From Akkermansia sp. (lineage in GTDB: Bacteria > Verrucomicrobiota > Verrucomicrobiia > Verrucomicrobiales > Akkermansiaceae): 64,000 nt of DNA. This document shows positions 33,098 through 41,698 of this stretch, piece after piece (position 1 is the first letter of the stretch; each line of letters opens with the position of its first letter). The translations under genes and the position numbers were made by a program. The notes under the pieces were generated by a model that did no database searches, was not told the DNA's origin, and worked only from the letters and a program-made list of their open reading frames with translations. The stretch is from assembly GCA_017477935.1 (NCBI GenBank), contig JAFVIC010000015.1:42440-106439 (forward strand). Direction: 5' to 3'.

Positions 33098-33733
33098 TCA
33101 GGGGGTGGTAACTAATATATAGATAATCCAGCTGATGAGTATCAGCACAAAAAGAGGAAGGTGAAAAGCTAGCCCCCGGGCCATCTCGCCCTTCAGGCTT
33201 TTCCAGGTTAACTTGCGCTCGGCGGTTTCTCCCGGGCGGTTGAGCAATACGTCGGTATGGCGGTATTTGTGGCCGTAGGCGTAGGCCTCGCAGAAATCGT
33301 TGTCAGCACGGTCGAGGGTGAGCTGAGCTTCGCGCAGGTGCTCTCCCACGCTCTCGGTGGACCATCGTTCCGGTTGCAGGGCAGAGAGAATTTGCAGGTG
33401 GTGTTTGAAGCAGTCGCACACCAGTTCGAGTTCCTGCTGTTCTTTGCTCATGGATTCCAGCTCGCGTTCAATGCGGCGCACGGCGTTGTGTATGCTGGTG
33501 CCGGTGCGATTCAGTTCATCGTTGAAACGGGCTTTGCGTATGTTGTTCTGCTCGAGTTCTCGACCCTGTAACTCGGCTTGAAGTCGTTGCTGCTCAAGCA
33601 GCTCGGCTTGCTGGCGGAGTTTTTCTGCCTGCTCACGCGCTCGCTCCGGCGAGAGCAAAGTCTCGCCTCCCGCGTGCGGATTCAGTTCCATCTGGCGGTA
33701 TGGCGGCTGTGGTCTCAGTTCCCCTGTAGGCAT
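33098..33733 (-). CDS. Coiled-coil membrane protein of unknown function
   Basis: A 211-residue protein. Residues about 28-75 form a strong coiled coil (ERAREQAEKLRQQAELLEQQ pattern); a second helix set follows to about 125. A C-terminal hydrophobic helix (about 188-206) anchors it. ATG 33733 is chosen because GGGAG sits 5 nt before it, one of the few Shine-Dalgarno-like sites here; the frame remains open for 22 more codons. It is first in the operon that ends gatC-gatA-thiD and has a TTGACA-17-TAACTT promoter. Confidence 0.65.
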   Translation of the reverse strand: MPTGELRPQPPYRQMELNPHAGGETLLSPERAREQAEKLRQQAELLEQQRLQAELQGRELEQNNIRKARFNDELNRTGTSIHNAVRRIERELESMSKEQQELELVCDCFKHHLQILSALQPERWSTESVGEHLREAQLTLDRADNDFCEAYAYGHKYRHTDVLLNRPGETAERKLTWKSLKGEMARGLAFHLPLFVLILISWIIYILVTTP

Positions 33734-33770
33734 AGTACTCCCTTTTGTGTGTCGATGTTTTTGTAAAGAA

Positions 33771-33799
33771 AAGTTAAACAAATTCGCGCTCCGTGTCAA
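33771..33799 (-). promoter_or_regulatory. Promoter of the gatC-gatA-thiD operon
   Basis: On the minus strand TTGACA (33794-33799), 17 bp, TAACTT (33771-33776). The -35 box is perfect consensus. Confidence 0.65.
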
Positions 33800-33822
33800 G
33801 CTAATATCCTGACTTTTGTCAA

Positions 33823-33857
33823 AAAATCCCCGGTGGCTTACGCCTGCCGGGGATTTT
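33823..33857 (-). terminator. Terminator of tRNA-Gly(CCC)
   Basis: An 11-bp stem (33823-33833 with 33847-33857) with a 13-nt loop. On the minus strand the stem ends in a run of T, just after the tRNA gene. Confidence 0.75.
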
Positions 33858-33861
33858 GAAG

Positions 33862-33932
33862 TACGGGCGACGGGAATCGAACCCGTGTCTCATGCTTGGG
33901 AAGCACGCGTCCTACCATTGAACGACGCCCGC
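33862..33932 (-). tRNA. tRNA-Gly (anticodon CCC)
   Basis: The minus strand folds as a 71-nt tRNA with acceptor GCGGGCG/CGCCCGT (first pair G-U), an anticodon loop TTCCCAA giving CCC, and T loop GGTTCGATTCC. No encoded CCA. The base after the acceptor is A, unlike the U of the GCC gene. Confidence 0.9.
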
Positions 33933-34061
33933 AACTGAGTGCGAAGTGAGTTTAGAGGAAAGTGCGCGAAAAGTCAAGAGAAAAATAAAAAAATGTAGTA
34001 ATACGGAAATTTTGCTTGCCTTTTCAGATATTTTCAGTAGAATGTCGCTCAGAGAAAGTTT

Positions 34062-34132
34062 GCGGGTATAGCTTAATGGCAAAGCTCCAGCCTTCCAAGC
34101 TGATTATGCGGGTTCGATTCCCGCTACCCGCT
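34062..34132 (+). tRNA. tRNA-Gly (anticodon TCC)
   Basis: A 71-nt tRNA with acceptor GCGGGTA/TACCCGC, D arm, anticodon loop CTTCCAA giving TCC, T loop GGTTCGATTCC and discriminator U. CCA is not encoded. It is only about 130 nt from tRNA-Gly(CCC) on the opposite strand. No terminator follows before the gene at 34158. Confidence 0.95.
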
Positions 34133-34157
34133 TTTGTGTAACAACCTGTTCGTTAAA

Positions 34158-34688
34158 ATGAAGAAAGTTCTCATACTAATGCTGGCTCTGGCAACGGGTT
34201 TGTTGCCGGTCATGGGCGCTTCTCCCGAGTGGGAGAAGGCTGTTGAACTCAGTGCGCCTGAGTCGAAAGCTTCCCTTGGTTCTATTTGTCTAGCTGTTTA
34301 CAAAGCGGTGAAGGCTGAGCCTGATAAAGCTGCGGATATATTTGAAGATGTTATCGAGCAGCGCACAACTTGGAAAGTAAGTGAGTGTGTGGCTATATTC
34401 AAGGCCGTGTTGATGGCGTTGCCGGACGAGAAAAGGAATCTTGCACGCTATGCCCGCTCGTACAGGGGAGGGAAAGATGCTAAGTCTGCGCCGTCTGTAG
34501 ATGGGCCTGATCCTATCATTAACAGGATGCTTGATGCGCTGCATCGTGCTTCGCTTGAGGATGGTGTGCCTGAGCAGGTGTTCAATGAATTGATAGATAC
34601 GCCGGATGAGGTGTTTCATGATTGGGGTCCTCCCCCTGCTCCCATAGATTATTTTGTTACACCGGAAGATTCCAGTACAGGGGTGTAA
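34158..34688 (+). CDS. Secreted protein of unknown function at the exopolysaccharide locus
   Basis: A 176-residue protein with a signal peptide (MKKVLILMLALATG core, cleavage near VMGAS). The mature part is helical and acidic with a Pro-rich end (GPPPAPIDYF). No family is recognised. It begins 25 nt after tRNA-Gly(TCC) with no terminator between, so it may be read in the tRNA transcript. The beta-barrel gene follows after 26 nt, so it may belong to the exopolysaccharide operon. Confidence 0.6.
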   Translation: MKKVLILMLALATGLLPVMGASPEWEKAVELSAPESKASLGSICLAVYKAVKAEPDKAADIFEDVIEQRTTWKVSECVAIFKAVLMALPDEKRNLARYARSYRGGKDAKSAPSVDGPDPIINRMLDALHRASLEDGVPEQVFNELIDTPDEVFHDWGPPPAPIDYFVTPEDSSTGV

Positions 34689-34714
34689 GTTAAAAATGAA
34701 AAAATGACTCTGAT

Positions 34715-35908
34715 ATGAAGTCTGTATTTTATAAGTCGTTATTGTTGGCCGGGGTGTTTGCCCCGGCTGCTGCCGCTTTTTCTTTGTTTGATGGTGCGCC
34801 ACTCGTTGGTGTTCCTGAGTCGTATGCAGTTCGCTACAATGCATACCTGAATGTAGGTTACGATGATAATGTGCATCAGAGTTCTCGCGATGAGGAATCC
34901 GGTGAGTTTGTTCGCTTCGGTGTAGGCGCTTCTTATGCGGACTATGAGTCGGTTACGCGTTTGTCGTACAATGCGAGAGTAGGCGCTCAGCTTTACAATA
35001 AAGATGCTAACGGTACGGATGAACGCATGTTCACGGACGTGGCCTTGACGGCGAGCTTTTCCAGAAACTTGGGCAAGGGGAGTGTGTTTAGCTCTCAGTT
35101 AAGTTTTTCGCATACCCCGGAGCCGGAGTACGCAGGTTACTACACTAATGTAGGCGTTCATAGCTCGGAAACGAGATGGAGTTTGTCGAATGTATATTCG
35201 CAAGCTATAGACGAACGCTGGTCGTGGAATGTTTCCCTCGCATATAGCGGGTGTCTTTACGGAAATGACGAGTACTACAGTGATGACAGACAATATCTGA
35301 CTCCGGGGATTGGCCTGACTTACAAGGCATCTGAGCGTACGACGTACGGTGTGAGTGCTCGCTATAGTTATGAGTTTTGCGAAGTGGCTACCAATTCCGA
35401 GAGTGCGTATCTGACAGCAAACGTGTCTCATGCTCTCAGCCCGGTTTCATCGTTCAGTCTCAGCGCCGGTGCTCAATATAAGATGGTTGATTCGTGGGGC
35501 GAGCTTTATCCTAATCTTCATGCTTCATATCGCCGCGTGCTTGCGGAAGGGCTCAGTGCCAACGCTTATGTAAGCTTTGCTAATGAAAATGTAAACTCTG
35601 CCAGCCGGTATTCCAACAACGAGTATCGTTCTGTAGAGACTTGGCGCATGGGGGTATCTTGTAGTTATGCGTATTCTCACCGCGTGACTTTTGGGGTAAC
35701 AGCCGGTCTGTATAGTGCTGATTATTCTGAGGGTACAAGCTTTGATGGCTACAAACGTGAAGAATGGTTTGTCGGTTGTTCTATGAACTACAAGCTCACA
35801 GAAAGTGTTTCGGCTTCGATAGGGTACGACTACAGAACCGGTGACTGTTATAACGGTGAGACGTTTGCCAGAAATCGCGTGACAACCGGATTGAATTATA
35901 CGTTCTGA
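34715..35908 (+). CDS. Outer-membrane beta-barrel protein of the exopolysaccharide locus
   Basis: A 397-residue protein with a signal peptide (cleavage near AAAAF) and many alternating aromatic/polar strands (YNAYLNVGYDDNV, SLSAGAQYKM and similar). It ends in the strand NRVTTGLNYTF with a terminal Phe, the classical mark of a BAM-folded barrel. Proteins like this often stand next to Wza/Wzc genes and may act in polymer export or anchoring, but the exact role is inference. Tyr content is high. It is directly upstream of the Wzc-like kinase gene, 56 nt away. Confidence 0.75.
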   Translation: MKSVFYKSLLLAGVFAPAAAAFSLFDGAPLVGVPESYAVRYNAYLNVGYDDNVHQSSRDEESGEFVRFGVGASYADYESVTRLSYNARVGAQLYNKDANGTDERMFTDVALTASFSRNLGKGSVFSSQLSFSHTPEPEYAGYYTNVGVHSSETRWSLSNVYSQAIDERWSWNVSLAYSGCLYGNDEYYSDDRQYLTPGIGLTYKASERTTYGVSARYSYEFCEVATNSESAYLTANVSHALSPVSSFSLSAGAQYKMVDSWGELYPNLHASYRRVLAEGLSANAYVSFANENVNSASRYSNNEYRSVETWRMGVSCSYAYSHRVTFGVTAGLYSADYSEGTSFDGYKREEWFVGCSMNYKLTESVSASIGYDYRTGDCYNGETFARNRVTTGLNYTF

Positions 35909-35964
35909 TATTACTTGCGCGGCGCATGTTGAGCGCTTGCGCTTGAATAGTGTACACACATTAT

Positions 35965-38181
35965 ATGGCTGACGAAACATTACTGGCTAATCGGACGGAG
36001 ACGGTTTTGCGTGCTCAGGATTATTTGCAAATCCTTAAGAGTAGATGGAAGGAAGCACTCTTCGTGTTTTTCCTGGTATTTCTTAGTTGCGCACTCATCA
36101 CAAAGATGATGACGCCGAAGTATGCTAGTAGCATGCAGTTTGAAATTAAGCAGCCAAAGGATTTGATAAATCTGGCGGTGGGCGGTGATGCCAATCCTGT
36201 GCAAATTGACGCAGCCGGTCATGATTACATGGCTACGCAGTTTCAGCTGTTGATTTCTGAGAATAATCTTTCTGCTGTTGCTGATGAGTTGGATTTAGAC
36301 ACCGAGTGGGAAATGAGTCTGCCGGCCGCTGCGCGCGAAATAGCTGGCATGACCAAAGTAGAGCCCGTACTTGGGACGAATTTGGTAGATGTTATCGTGA
36401 CTCATTCAGATCCCCGCGTTGCCTGTCAGGTATGTAAGGCGATTGCTGATTGCTATAGAAACCTGCGTGAGGCAAAAGAGAAAGCTCTGATTAATGAGGT
36501 GATTAACAAACGCCACGAGGTTTTGCGCTCGCGACAGGATGAATTGGAGCTCAAGGCTGATGTGGTACGCCAGTATATTCGTTCCGGTAAGTATTTGCAG
36601 AATATCTGGGGGCAGAATGGGGCTACCTCGCCTGTTTCTTCGGCCGCGGAAGAGCAGGCTGTAACCCAGTTGAATAATTCACGCCTTTCGCTGGAGTCTG
36701 AAATTTCTCAGATGAAGGTTCATGTTCAGAAGTTGCAAACTCTTAAGGATGAGGATTTGTTGAGCTATGTGACACGTACGGGCCTCTTGTCGGCTGAGTC
36801 ATATAGTTCCGCTAGGGTTCGAGAGTTGAATGAGGCTTATCGTGAAGAGGAAGAGCTGAAAAGCCAGAAAATTATCAGTGGCTATGGTGAGGCTCACCCC
36901 ATCATGAAGAGTCTTGCGGAGCAGCATAAGAATACCCAGGAACAGCTCTTCGCGGAATTGGTCGGAATGCGGGATGCCATGCAGGATCAGCTTGAGGTAA
37001 AGAAGGCTGAGCTGGTTGAGGTGGAGACCAGCCTGCGTACGGCGCGTAATAAATTGCGCGAAAAGGCACTTGAAGATCAGAAGGTCATGACGGCTCTGCA
37101 GGAATACAGCGCAGAAAAGGCTCGTTATGATAAGCTGGAGAACGACTATATTATTGATCGCATGCGCCTGATGACGCCGCGGCAGATTATAGAGATATAC
37201 AGGAACCCCCAGGTTGCCGGTGCTCCTACCAGCCCGAACTATAAACTGAACTTGATAGTAGGTGCAGTGGCCGGTATTATGCTTGGTATGGTGGTTGCTG
37301 TTGTGTTCAGCTATTTCGACACCTCGGTGAAGTCGCTGGAAGAAGCAGAGCGTCACCTCGGGCTGCCTGTGCTCGGTGTAATACCCCAAGATGCCGGAAT
37401 TTTGTTGTTGCAGGGTGGCAATAGTCCTGATGTCGAGGCATACCGCATTTTGCGTACAAATGTAGAGTTGAAAAAATCCCTCTATAAGGCGCGTACATTT
37501 GCCGTTGTATCGGCAAATGCCGGTGAGGGTAAGACAACCACATTGTGTAATCTTGCCTACGTGTTTGCTTCTGCGGGGTACAGCACATTGATGGTAGATG
37601 CTGACTTGCGTCGCCCCAGATTGGAGCGTTATACTGAGATAGAGGCAGAATATGGTTTGTCGAATTACCTGACGAGCGATATGGAGCTTAAGGATGTGGT
37701 GGTGAAAACCAATACCCCCAATCTGTACCTTCTGCCGTCCGGGCCTCAACCGAACGACCCCTCCGGTGTACTGGGTTCGCATCGCATGGAACAACTGTTG
37801 GCAGAAGTTAATCAGCGATTTGATATTGTGCTCTTCGACTCGCCGCCTGTGCTGGGCGTAAGTGATGCATCCCTGCTGGTAAGTAAGGTCGATGCTACTC
37901 TGGTGGTATTGCAGCCGAGCAAGATGCCGCTGAAGGCGCTGCTGCGTACCCGTTCGATTATTCAGAATGTGGGTGGCCAGATTATGGGCTTGGTCATGAA
38001 TAATGTTGATATCAGTTCCGACTCTCAGTATCAATATTATACTACCTACTATTCGTACTATACGAATGAAGAAGAAAGGCACGATATGCGCCCGGAGAAA
38101 AAGTCGCAGAAAGTTGCTGCTCAGGTGAATAAGGAGAAGGTGGCTGCGCCTGCTGCTGACGCGGAGAGAGATATTTATTAA
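35965..38181 (+). CDS. Polysaccharide co-polymerase with tyrosine autokinase domain (Wzc-type)
   Basis: A 738-residue inner-membrane protein controlling chain length and export of surface polysaccharide. Two membrane helices (about 30-50 and 425-447) flank a Wzz domain with a long coiled coil (about 175-385). The cytoplasmic BY-kinase domain has a Walker A box (ANAGEGKTTT near residue 518), MVDADLRRPRLE (Walker A') and VLFDSPPVLG (Walker B). It ends in a Tyr cluster (QYQYYTTYYSYYT), the autophosphorylation tail. ATG 35965 is used. It lies between the barrel and Wza-like genes. Confidence 0.9.
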   Translation: MADETLLANRTETVLRAQDYLQILKSRWKEALFVFFLVFLSCALITKMMTPKYASSMQFEIKQPKDLINLAVGGDANPVQIDAAGHDYMATQFQLLISENNLSAVADELDLDTEWEMSLPAAAREIAGMTKVEPVLGTNLVDVIVTHSDPRVACQVCKAIADCYRNLREAKEKALINEVINKRHEVLRSRQDELELKADVVRQYIRSGKYLQNIWGQNGATSPVSSAAEEQAVTQLNNSRLSLESEISQMKVHVQKLQTLKDEDLLSYVTRTGLLSAESYSSARVRELNEAYREEEELKSQKIISGYGEAHPIMKSLAEQHKNTQEQLFAELVGMRDAMQDQLEVKKAELVEVETSLRTARNKLREKALEDQKVMTALQEYSAEKARYDKLENDYIIDRMRLMTPRQIIEIYRNPQVAGAPTSPNYKLNLIVGAVAGIMLGMVVAVVFSYFDTSVKSLEEAERHLGLPVLGVIPQDAGILLLQGGNSPDVEAYRILRTNVELKKSLYKARTFAVVSANAGEGKTTTLCNLAYVFASAGYSTLMVDADLRRPRLERYTEIEAEYGLSNYLTSDMELKDVVVKTNTPNLYLLPSGPQPNDPSGVLGSHRMEQLLAEVNQRFDIVLFDSPPVLGVSDASLLVSKVDATLVVLQPSKMPLKALLRTRSIIQNVGGQIMGLVMNNVDISSDSQYQYYTTYYSYYTNEEERHDMRPEKKSQKVAAQVNKEKVAAPAADAERDIY

Positions 38182-38200
38182 TAACTGATTTTAAATAAAA

Positions 38201-38839
38201 ATGAAGCAGAGATTGTTTTCGATGATATTGGCATTTGTGCTTACTGTATGTGCTGCACTGCCTGTCATGGCGCAAGGGGATTATGATGAAGGTGTGGTAG
38301 AGGAGCCGCGTGTACGCAAGGGCGGTTCTGTTCGCCTTGAGTTCCGAGATATACCGGCGGAAGATAAGGCGAATGTCGATGGCCCTTATCAGGTCAGTAA
38401 TGATGATGGTACGATTATGTTGCCGTATCTGTCTAATCGAGTGAGAGTAGTCGGGTTGACTGCTCGTCAGTTGGGGGATTTGGTGCGTAAATTGTACCAG
38501 GAGCAGAAGATATACTCTCGACCGATTGTGATGGCTCACGTGGGATCTGATGATGAGACTCAGCAACTCATGACTCGGCGTATCACAGTATCCGGTTATG
38601 TTAATGCCAAAAAGGTGGTTGTATATCGCCCGGGTATAACGCTCATTCAGGTGCTGCTGGAGTGTGGCGATATTTCCACATATGGCTCCCGCTACATACA
38701 GGTGACACGCAAAGGCGTGACTCGTACTTATGATTACTTCAGTGCAGGTGATCGTTCAATTAAACTTTTGCCCAATGATCAGGTGTATGTCCCTGAGCGT
38801 GGCCCTTGGGAGGGACGCCCGTCAAAGTTGTTGCCATAA
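38201..38839 (+). CDS. Polysaccharide export protein (Wza-type, Poly_export/SLBB)
   Basis: A 212-residue exported protein with a signal peptide (cleavage near VMAQG). It has a Poly_export-like region (GTIMLPYLSNRVRVVGLTARQLG) and an SLBB segment (ITVSGYVNAKKVVVYRPG). It is shorter than Wza of E. coli (about 380), and no lipobox is seen, so it may form a pore with the barrel protein or another partner. It follows the Wzc-like gene by 19 nt and is closed by a terminator at 38852. Confidence 0.85.
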   Translation: MKQRLFSMILAFVLTVCAALPVMAQGDYDEGVVEEPRVRKGGSVRLEFRDIPAEDKANVDGPYQVSNDDGTIMLPYLSNRVRVVGLTARQLGDLVRKLYQEQKIYSRPIVMAHVGSDDETQQLMTRRITVSGYVNAKKVVVYRPGITLIQVLLECGDISTYGSRYIQVTRKGVTRTYDYFSAGDRSIKLLPNDQVYVPERGPWEGRPSKLLP

Positions 38840-38851
38840 TGTAAGAAATAC

Positions 38852-38877
38852 AGCCCGCCGGTTATTTGCGGCGGGCT
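38852..38877 (+). terminator. Terminator after the Wza-like gene
   Basis: A 9-bp GC-rich stem (38852-38860 with 38869-38877) and 8-nt loop, followed by a short T-rich stretch (TTATGATTT). It probably separates the exopolysaccharide genes from the glycosyltransferase gene. Confidence 0.65.
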
Positions 38878-38901
38878 TATGATTTCAGCGGCTAACAAAT
38901 C

Positions 38902-39996
38902 ATGCCGGCGACAAAGCGAGCTCTTATATTGAGTGTGGGGTATGGTGAGGGACACCATGCGGCTGCACGTGCGCTGAAGCTTGAACTGGAAGGACGGGGT
39001 TACGGTGTGCAGATGTGTGATCCCTGCGCCACCGCTCATCCGCGCATATTTGAGATTACTCGTCGTTTTTACCATTTATGCGTGCGGCGTATGCCTTGGT
39101 TATGGGGAGTTACGTATGCTCAGACTGATACGGCTGATTGGTCGCTGAAGGCCCACTCTCCTATACTTTCCGGTGTTACAGAGTGTATTGCCGAGCTGGT
39201 GAGAGAGTTTAAGCCGCAGTATATCGTGTGTACCTACCCCTTGTTTGCACACATGCTCGATACACTGACCCGTGAAGGTCGTGTAACTGTGCCCTATGCT
39301 GTTATTGTGACTGATTCTATAGAAATCAGCAGGCCTTGGATGGTGACTCAGGCTCCCCTTATCTGCTTGCCGGATGAGCATTCCCAGCGCTTGGTATGCG
39401 AACGTTATGCTTTACGCTCTGAGCGAATCGTGGCAACCGGTTTTCCGGTTCGCAGGGAGTTTTCTGCATATAAGGGGCGGCGCTGCGTGCCGGATTCTCA
39501 GAATCTGCGATTAGTGTATGGTGCGTATGCTCCGTTGAATCGAGTGCGTTCGGATTTAGCTGCACTGGTAAAGGCATGGCCTTCTGCATATATAACAGTG
39601 ATAGCCGGGGAGCGTTGCAGTGCTTTGACTGATTTCAATAGTGACCGGGTTAACGTGATTCGACGTACTGATGATATGCCGGCCCTTTTTTCCGAAAGTC
39701 ACTTTTACATAGGCAAGGCCGGAGCCGCGACGATGTTTGAGGCGTACAGTTCGGAATTGCCTGTGATAGTGAATTATTCCTTGCCCGGGCAGGAGCAGGG
39801 AAACCTTGCGCTGTTGCTCGCGGATGGTGCCGGTGTGACAGCCGGTACCACTTCTGAATTGCTGACTCGCGTACGCGGGTTCTTGGCTGATGGTGCAGCA
39901 GGATGGAAGCGATTAACCTCGGCGATGCAAAGAGCAGGGCGCACCGGGGCTGCTGCCCGTATTGTTGATGAGTTGGAACGTAGGTTTAATATATGA
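38902..39996 (+). CDS. MGDG-synthase/MurG-like glycosyltransferase (GT28)
   Basis: A 364-residue glycosyltransferase with the N-terminal acceptor domain (SVGYGEGHHAAARAL, the GxGHxxAA motif) and a GT-B C-terminal nucleotide-sugar site (YIGKAGAATMFEA and LPGQEQGN). This is the pattern of diacylglycerol glucosyl/galactosyl transferases (UgtP, MGDG synthase). A glycolipid or a lipid-linked sugar is the likely product. A membrane-associated cytoplasmic enzyme. It sits after the terminator of the exopolysaccharide genes and 15 nt before coaX, so the two share a transcript. Confidence 0.85.
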   Translation: MPATKRALILSVGYGEGHHAAARALKLELEGRGYGVQMCDPCATAHPRIFEITRRFYHLCVRRMPWLWGVTYAQTDTADWSLKAHSPILSGVTECIAELVREFKPQYIVCTYPLFAHMLDTLTREGRVTVPYAVIVTDSIEISRPWMVTQAPLICLPDEHSQRLVCERYALRSERIVATGFPVRREFSAYKGRRCVPDSQNLRLVYGAYAPLNRVRSDLAALVKAWPSAYITVIAGERCSALTDFNSDRVNVIRRTDDMPALFSESHFYIGKAGAATMFEAYSSELPVIVNYSLPGQEQGNLALLLADGAGVTAGTTSELLTRVRGFLADGAAGWKRLTSAMQRAGRTGAAARIVDELERRFNI

Positions 39997-40011
39997 ACAT
40001 GTTGTGAAGAA

Positions 40012-40746
40012 ATGACGCTTCTTATAGATAACTCTAATACGAGAACTAAGTTAATGTTTTCATGTGATGGCTATCTCATGGAGGAGCGGTTGGTGTTAAC
40101 CACGGAAACATTAAAGGCAGATTCCCTCTTGCAAGCCGTTCATGGTTTTGAGACCAAGCATGTTTTGGTTGCCAGTGTCGTGCCGCAGTGCGAGGCTGAA
40201 ATACGACAGGCTTTTGGGGATAAAGCTGTATTTGTCGGTTCGAAAAGTGTGTTGAACTTCGAGCTTGATTATCCGGGGGCTGTAACTCTGGGCGCTGACC
40301 GTATAGCCAATGTTGCCGGAATGGTGCAGCTGGGGCATGTGCCCGGAGTTGCTGTAGACATGGGGACTGCCACGACTTTTGATGTGGTTTTGCCCGGAGT
40401 GCGAGGGGCGCGTTTTGTGGGGGGGACAATAGCTCCCGGATTGCCCGCTTTGACTCAGTATCTGGCTTGTGGTACGGCCCTGTTGCCGAAAGTTGAGCTT
40501 TCTGCTACACCGCGCGCCATCGGGCGTAATACGGTTGAATCCATACAGGGTGGTTGCTTGCTCGGCTATTGCGGATTGGTGCGTGGTATATTGTCTTCTG
40601 TTCAGCAAGAGCTTGGTTATAAGCCTTATGTGGTGGCTACCGGAGGAGATGCTGAATTCCTTTCAACCTATTTGCCCGAGATTGATGTCGTAGACCCATT
40701 GCTGACCTTTCGCGGCTTGAATGCTCTGGCTTCGCTGCTTTTCTGA
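40012..40746 (+). CDS. coaX: Type III pantothenate kinase
   Basis: CoaX makes 4'-phosphopantothenate, the first step of coenzyme A synthesis. The 244-residue length is normal. Signatures are LLIDNSNTRTK (phosphate loop), GADRIANVAGM (pantothenate site), VDMGTATTFDVV and GGTIAPGLPAL. A final ATGGDAEF segment fits the fold. It is 15 nt behind the glycosyltransferase gene and precedes acpP, whose product carries phosphopantetheine from CoA; this pairing may or may not be functional. Confidence 0.95.
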   Translation: MTLLIDNSNTRTKLMFSCDGYLMEERLVLTTETLKADSLLQAVHGFETKHVLVASVVPQCEAEIRQAFGDKAVFVGSKSVLNFELDYPGAVTLGADRIANVAGMVQLGHVPGVAVDMGTATTFDVVLPGVRGARFVGGTIAPGLPALTQYLACGTALLPKVELSATPRAIGRNTVESIQGGCLLGYCGLVRGILSSVQQELGYKPYVVATGGDAEFLSTYLPEIDVVDPLLTFRGLNALASLLF

Positions 40747-40801
40747 CACTTTTTTTGATGGAACGTAAATTTTTATTGCAAGTTCACTTTAGTTGCGCTA
40801 T

Positions 40802-40807
40802 TATAAT
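40802..40807 (+). promoter_or_regulatory. acpP -10 box
   Basis: A perfect TATAAT lies 26 nt before the ATG. TTGCAA at 40776-40781 is 20 bp upstream, a non-standard spacing, so the -35 is uncertain. The leader is A/C-rich without a Shine-Dalgarno. Confidence 0.5.
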
Positions 40808-40833
40808 GGCACCTACAAAACCAGTCACATCTT

Positions 40834-41073
40834 ATGTCCGACAGCATTGAAACACAGGTAAAGGAAATCATCGTCGAGCAGCTCGGCGTTGACCCCGAGA
40901 AGGTAACCACCGACGCTAAGTTCATCGAAGATCTGGGTGCAGATTCTCTCGATACGGTTGAGCTCGTCATGACGTTCGAGGAGAAGTTCTCCGTAGAGGT
41001 TCCTGACGAAGACGCCGAGAAGCTCAAGTCTGTGGCTGACGTTGTTGCTTACATCAAGGCCAACCAGGCCTGA
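40834..41073 (+). CDS. acpP: Acyl carrier protein
   Basis: A 79-residue acidic helical protein carrying the 4'-phosphopantetheine attachment site in [14 protein letters not shown] (Ser is the modified residue). The rest ([26 protein letters not shown]) is typical of fatty-acid synthase ACP. It is followed by a terminator. The fabF gene often next to acpP is not found here. Confidence 0.95.
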   Translation: MSDSIETQVKEIIVEQLGVDPEKVTTDAKFIEDLGADSLDTVELVMTFEEKFSVEVPDEDAEKLKSVADVVAYIKANQA

Positions 41074-41100
41074 TGGCAACCGAATAACCTTTTCAAACGG

Positions 41101-41136
41101 GCGGTTCCTCCATATCTCTGGGCGGAACCGCTCTTT
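41101..41136 (+). terminator. Terminator after acpP
   Basis: An 8-bp stem (41101-41108 with 41124-41131) with a 15-nt loop, followed by CTCTTT. Confidence 0.6.
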
Positions 41137-41170
41137 CGTTTCCCGGGACATTTATTTTCATAGGTAAAGA

Positions 41171-41698
41171 ATGAGTGCTGATTCTATAGCCACGTATGCG
41201 CTGCAGAATACGAAGGTACTCTATGTGCCGGATAGGCGTATAGATACCTTTGGTGACACTCGTTTTAATTTTCTGTTACTTACTGAGCCGCTGGATGCTG
41301 CCGGGCATTGCAGAATCCGCAGTGGTTGGGTGGAGGCGAATCGCCCGCGTATACTCAGGCCTGCCGATTTGGTAGGGGTAGAGATGGAGGGGTTTGGTGC
41401 TTCCGCCAGGCAATTTTTGGAATGGATGGCAGAGCATGGCGCACCGGTGCGCGCTCTTGTTCGGTATGGTTTTCGCTTCAGTCGCTCTGAAGTGCAGGTA
41501 GAATATCTGCACGAGCGGGTGGATGAAGTTGCAGCGCGGGTTGTGCGAGAGGCTTTGCATTCCGGCGATGCTTATCGGGCCGTTATTCAGGGGGTGGATG
41601 ATAGCTGGGAGATTTCCCTGCTGTGTTTTATGCTTGAAATGATTCAAAAATCTCATGATATCAACTTCTTCGATTTTAAACGCCGCGGTCTTTTGTAG
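41171..41698 (+). CDS. Protein of unknown function
   Basis: A 175-residue soluble protein. No signal peptide and no membrane segment. Features are a FGDTRFNFLLL stretch, a long central helical region with Arg and Val (ARQFLEWM, ERVDEVAARVV) and a C-terminal helical SLLCFMLEMIQKSH. Its ordered length and codon use like its neighbours support a real gene, but I cannot assign a family. Its last 44 nt overlap the start of the LysM gene in another frame, which suggests co-expression. Confidence 0.5.
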   Translation: MSADSIATYALQNTKVLYVPDRRIDTFGDTRFNFLLLTEPLDAAGHCRIRSGWVEANRPRILRPADLVGVEMEGFGASARQFLEWMAEHGAPVRALVRYGFRFSRSEVQVEYLHERVDEVAARVVREALHSGDAYRAVIQGVDDSWEISLLCFMLEMIQKSHDINFFDFKRRGLL

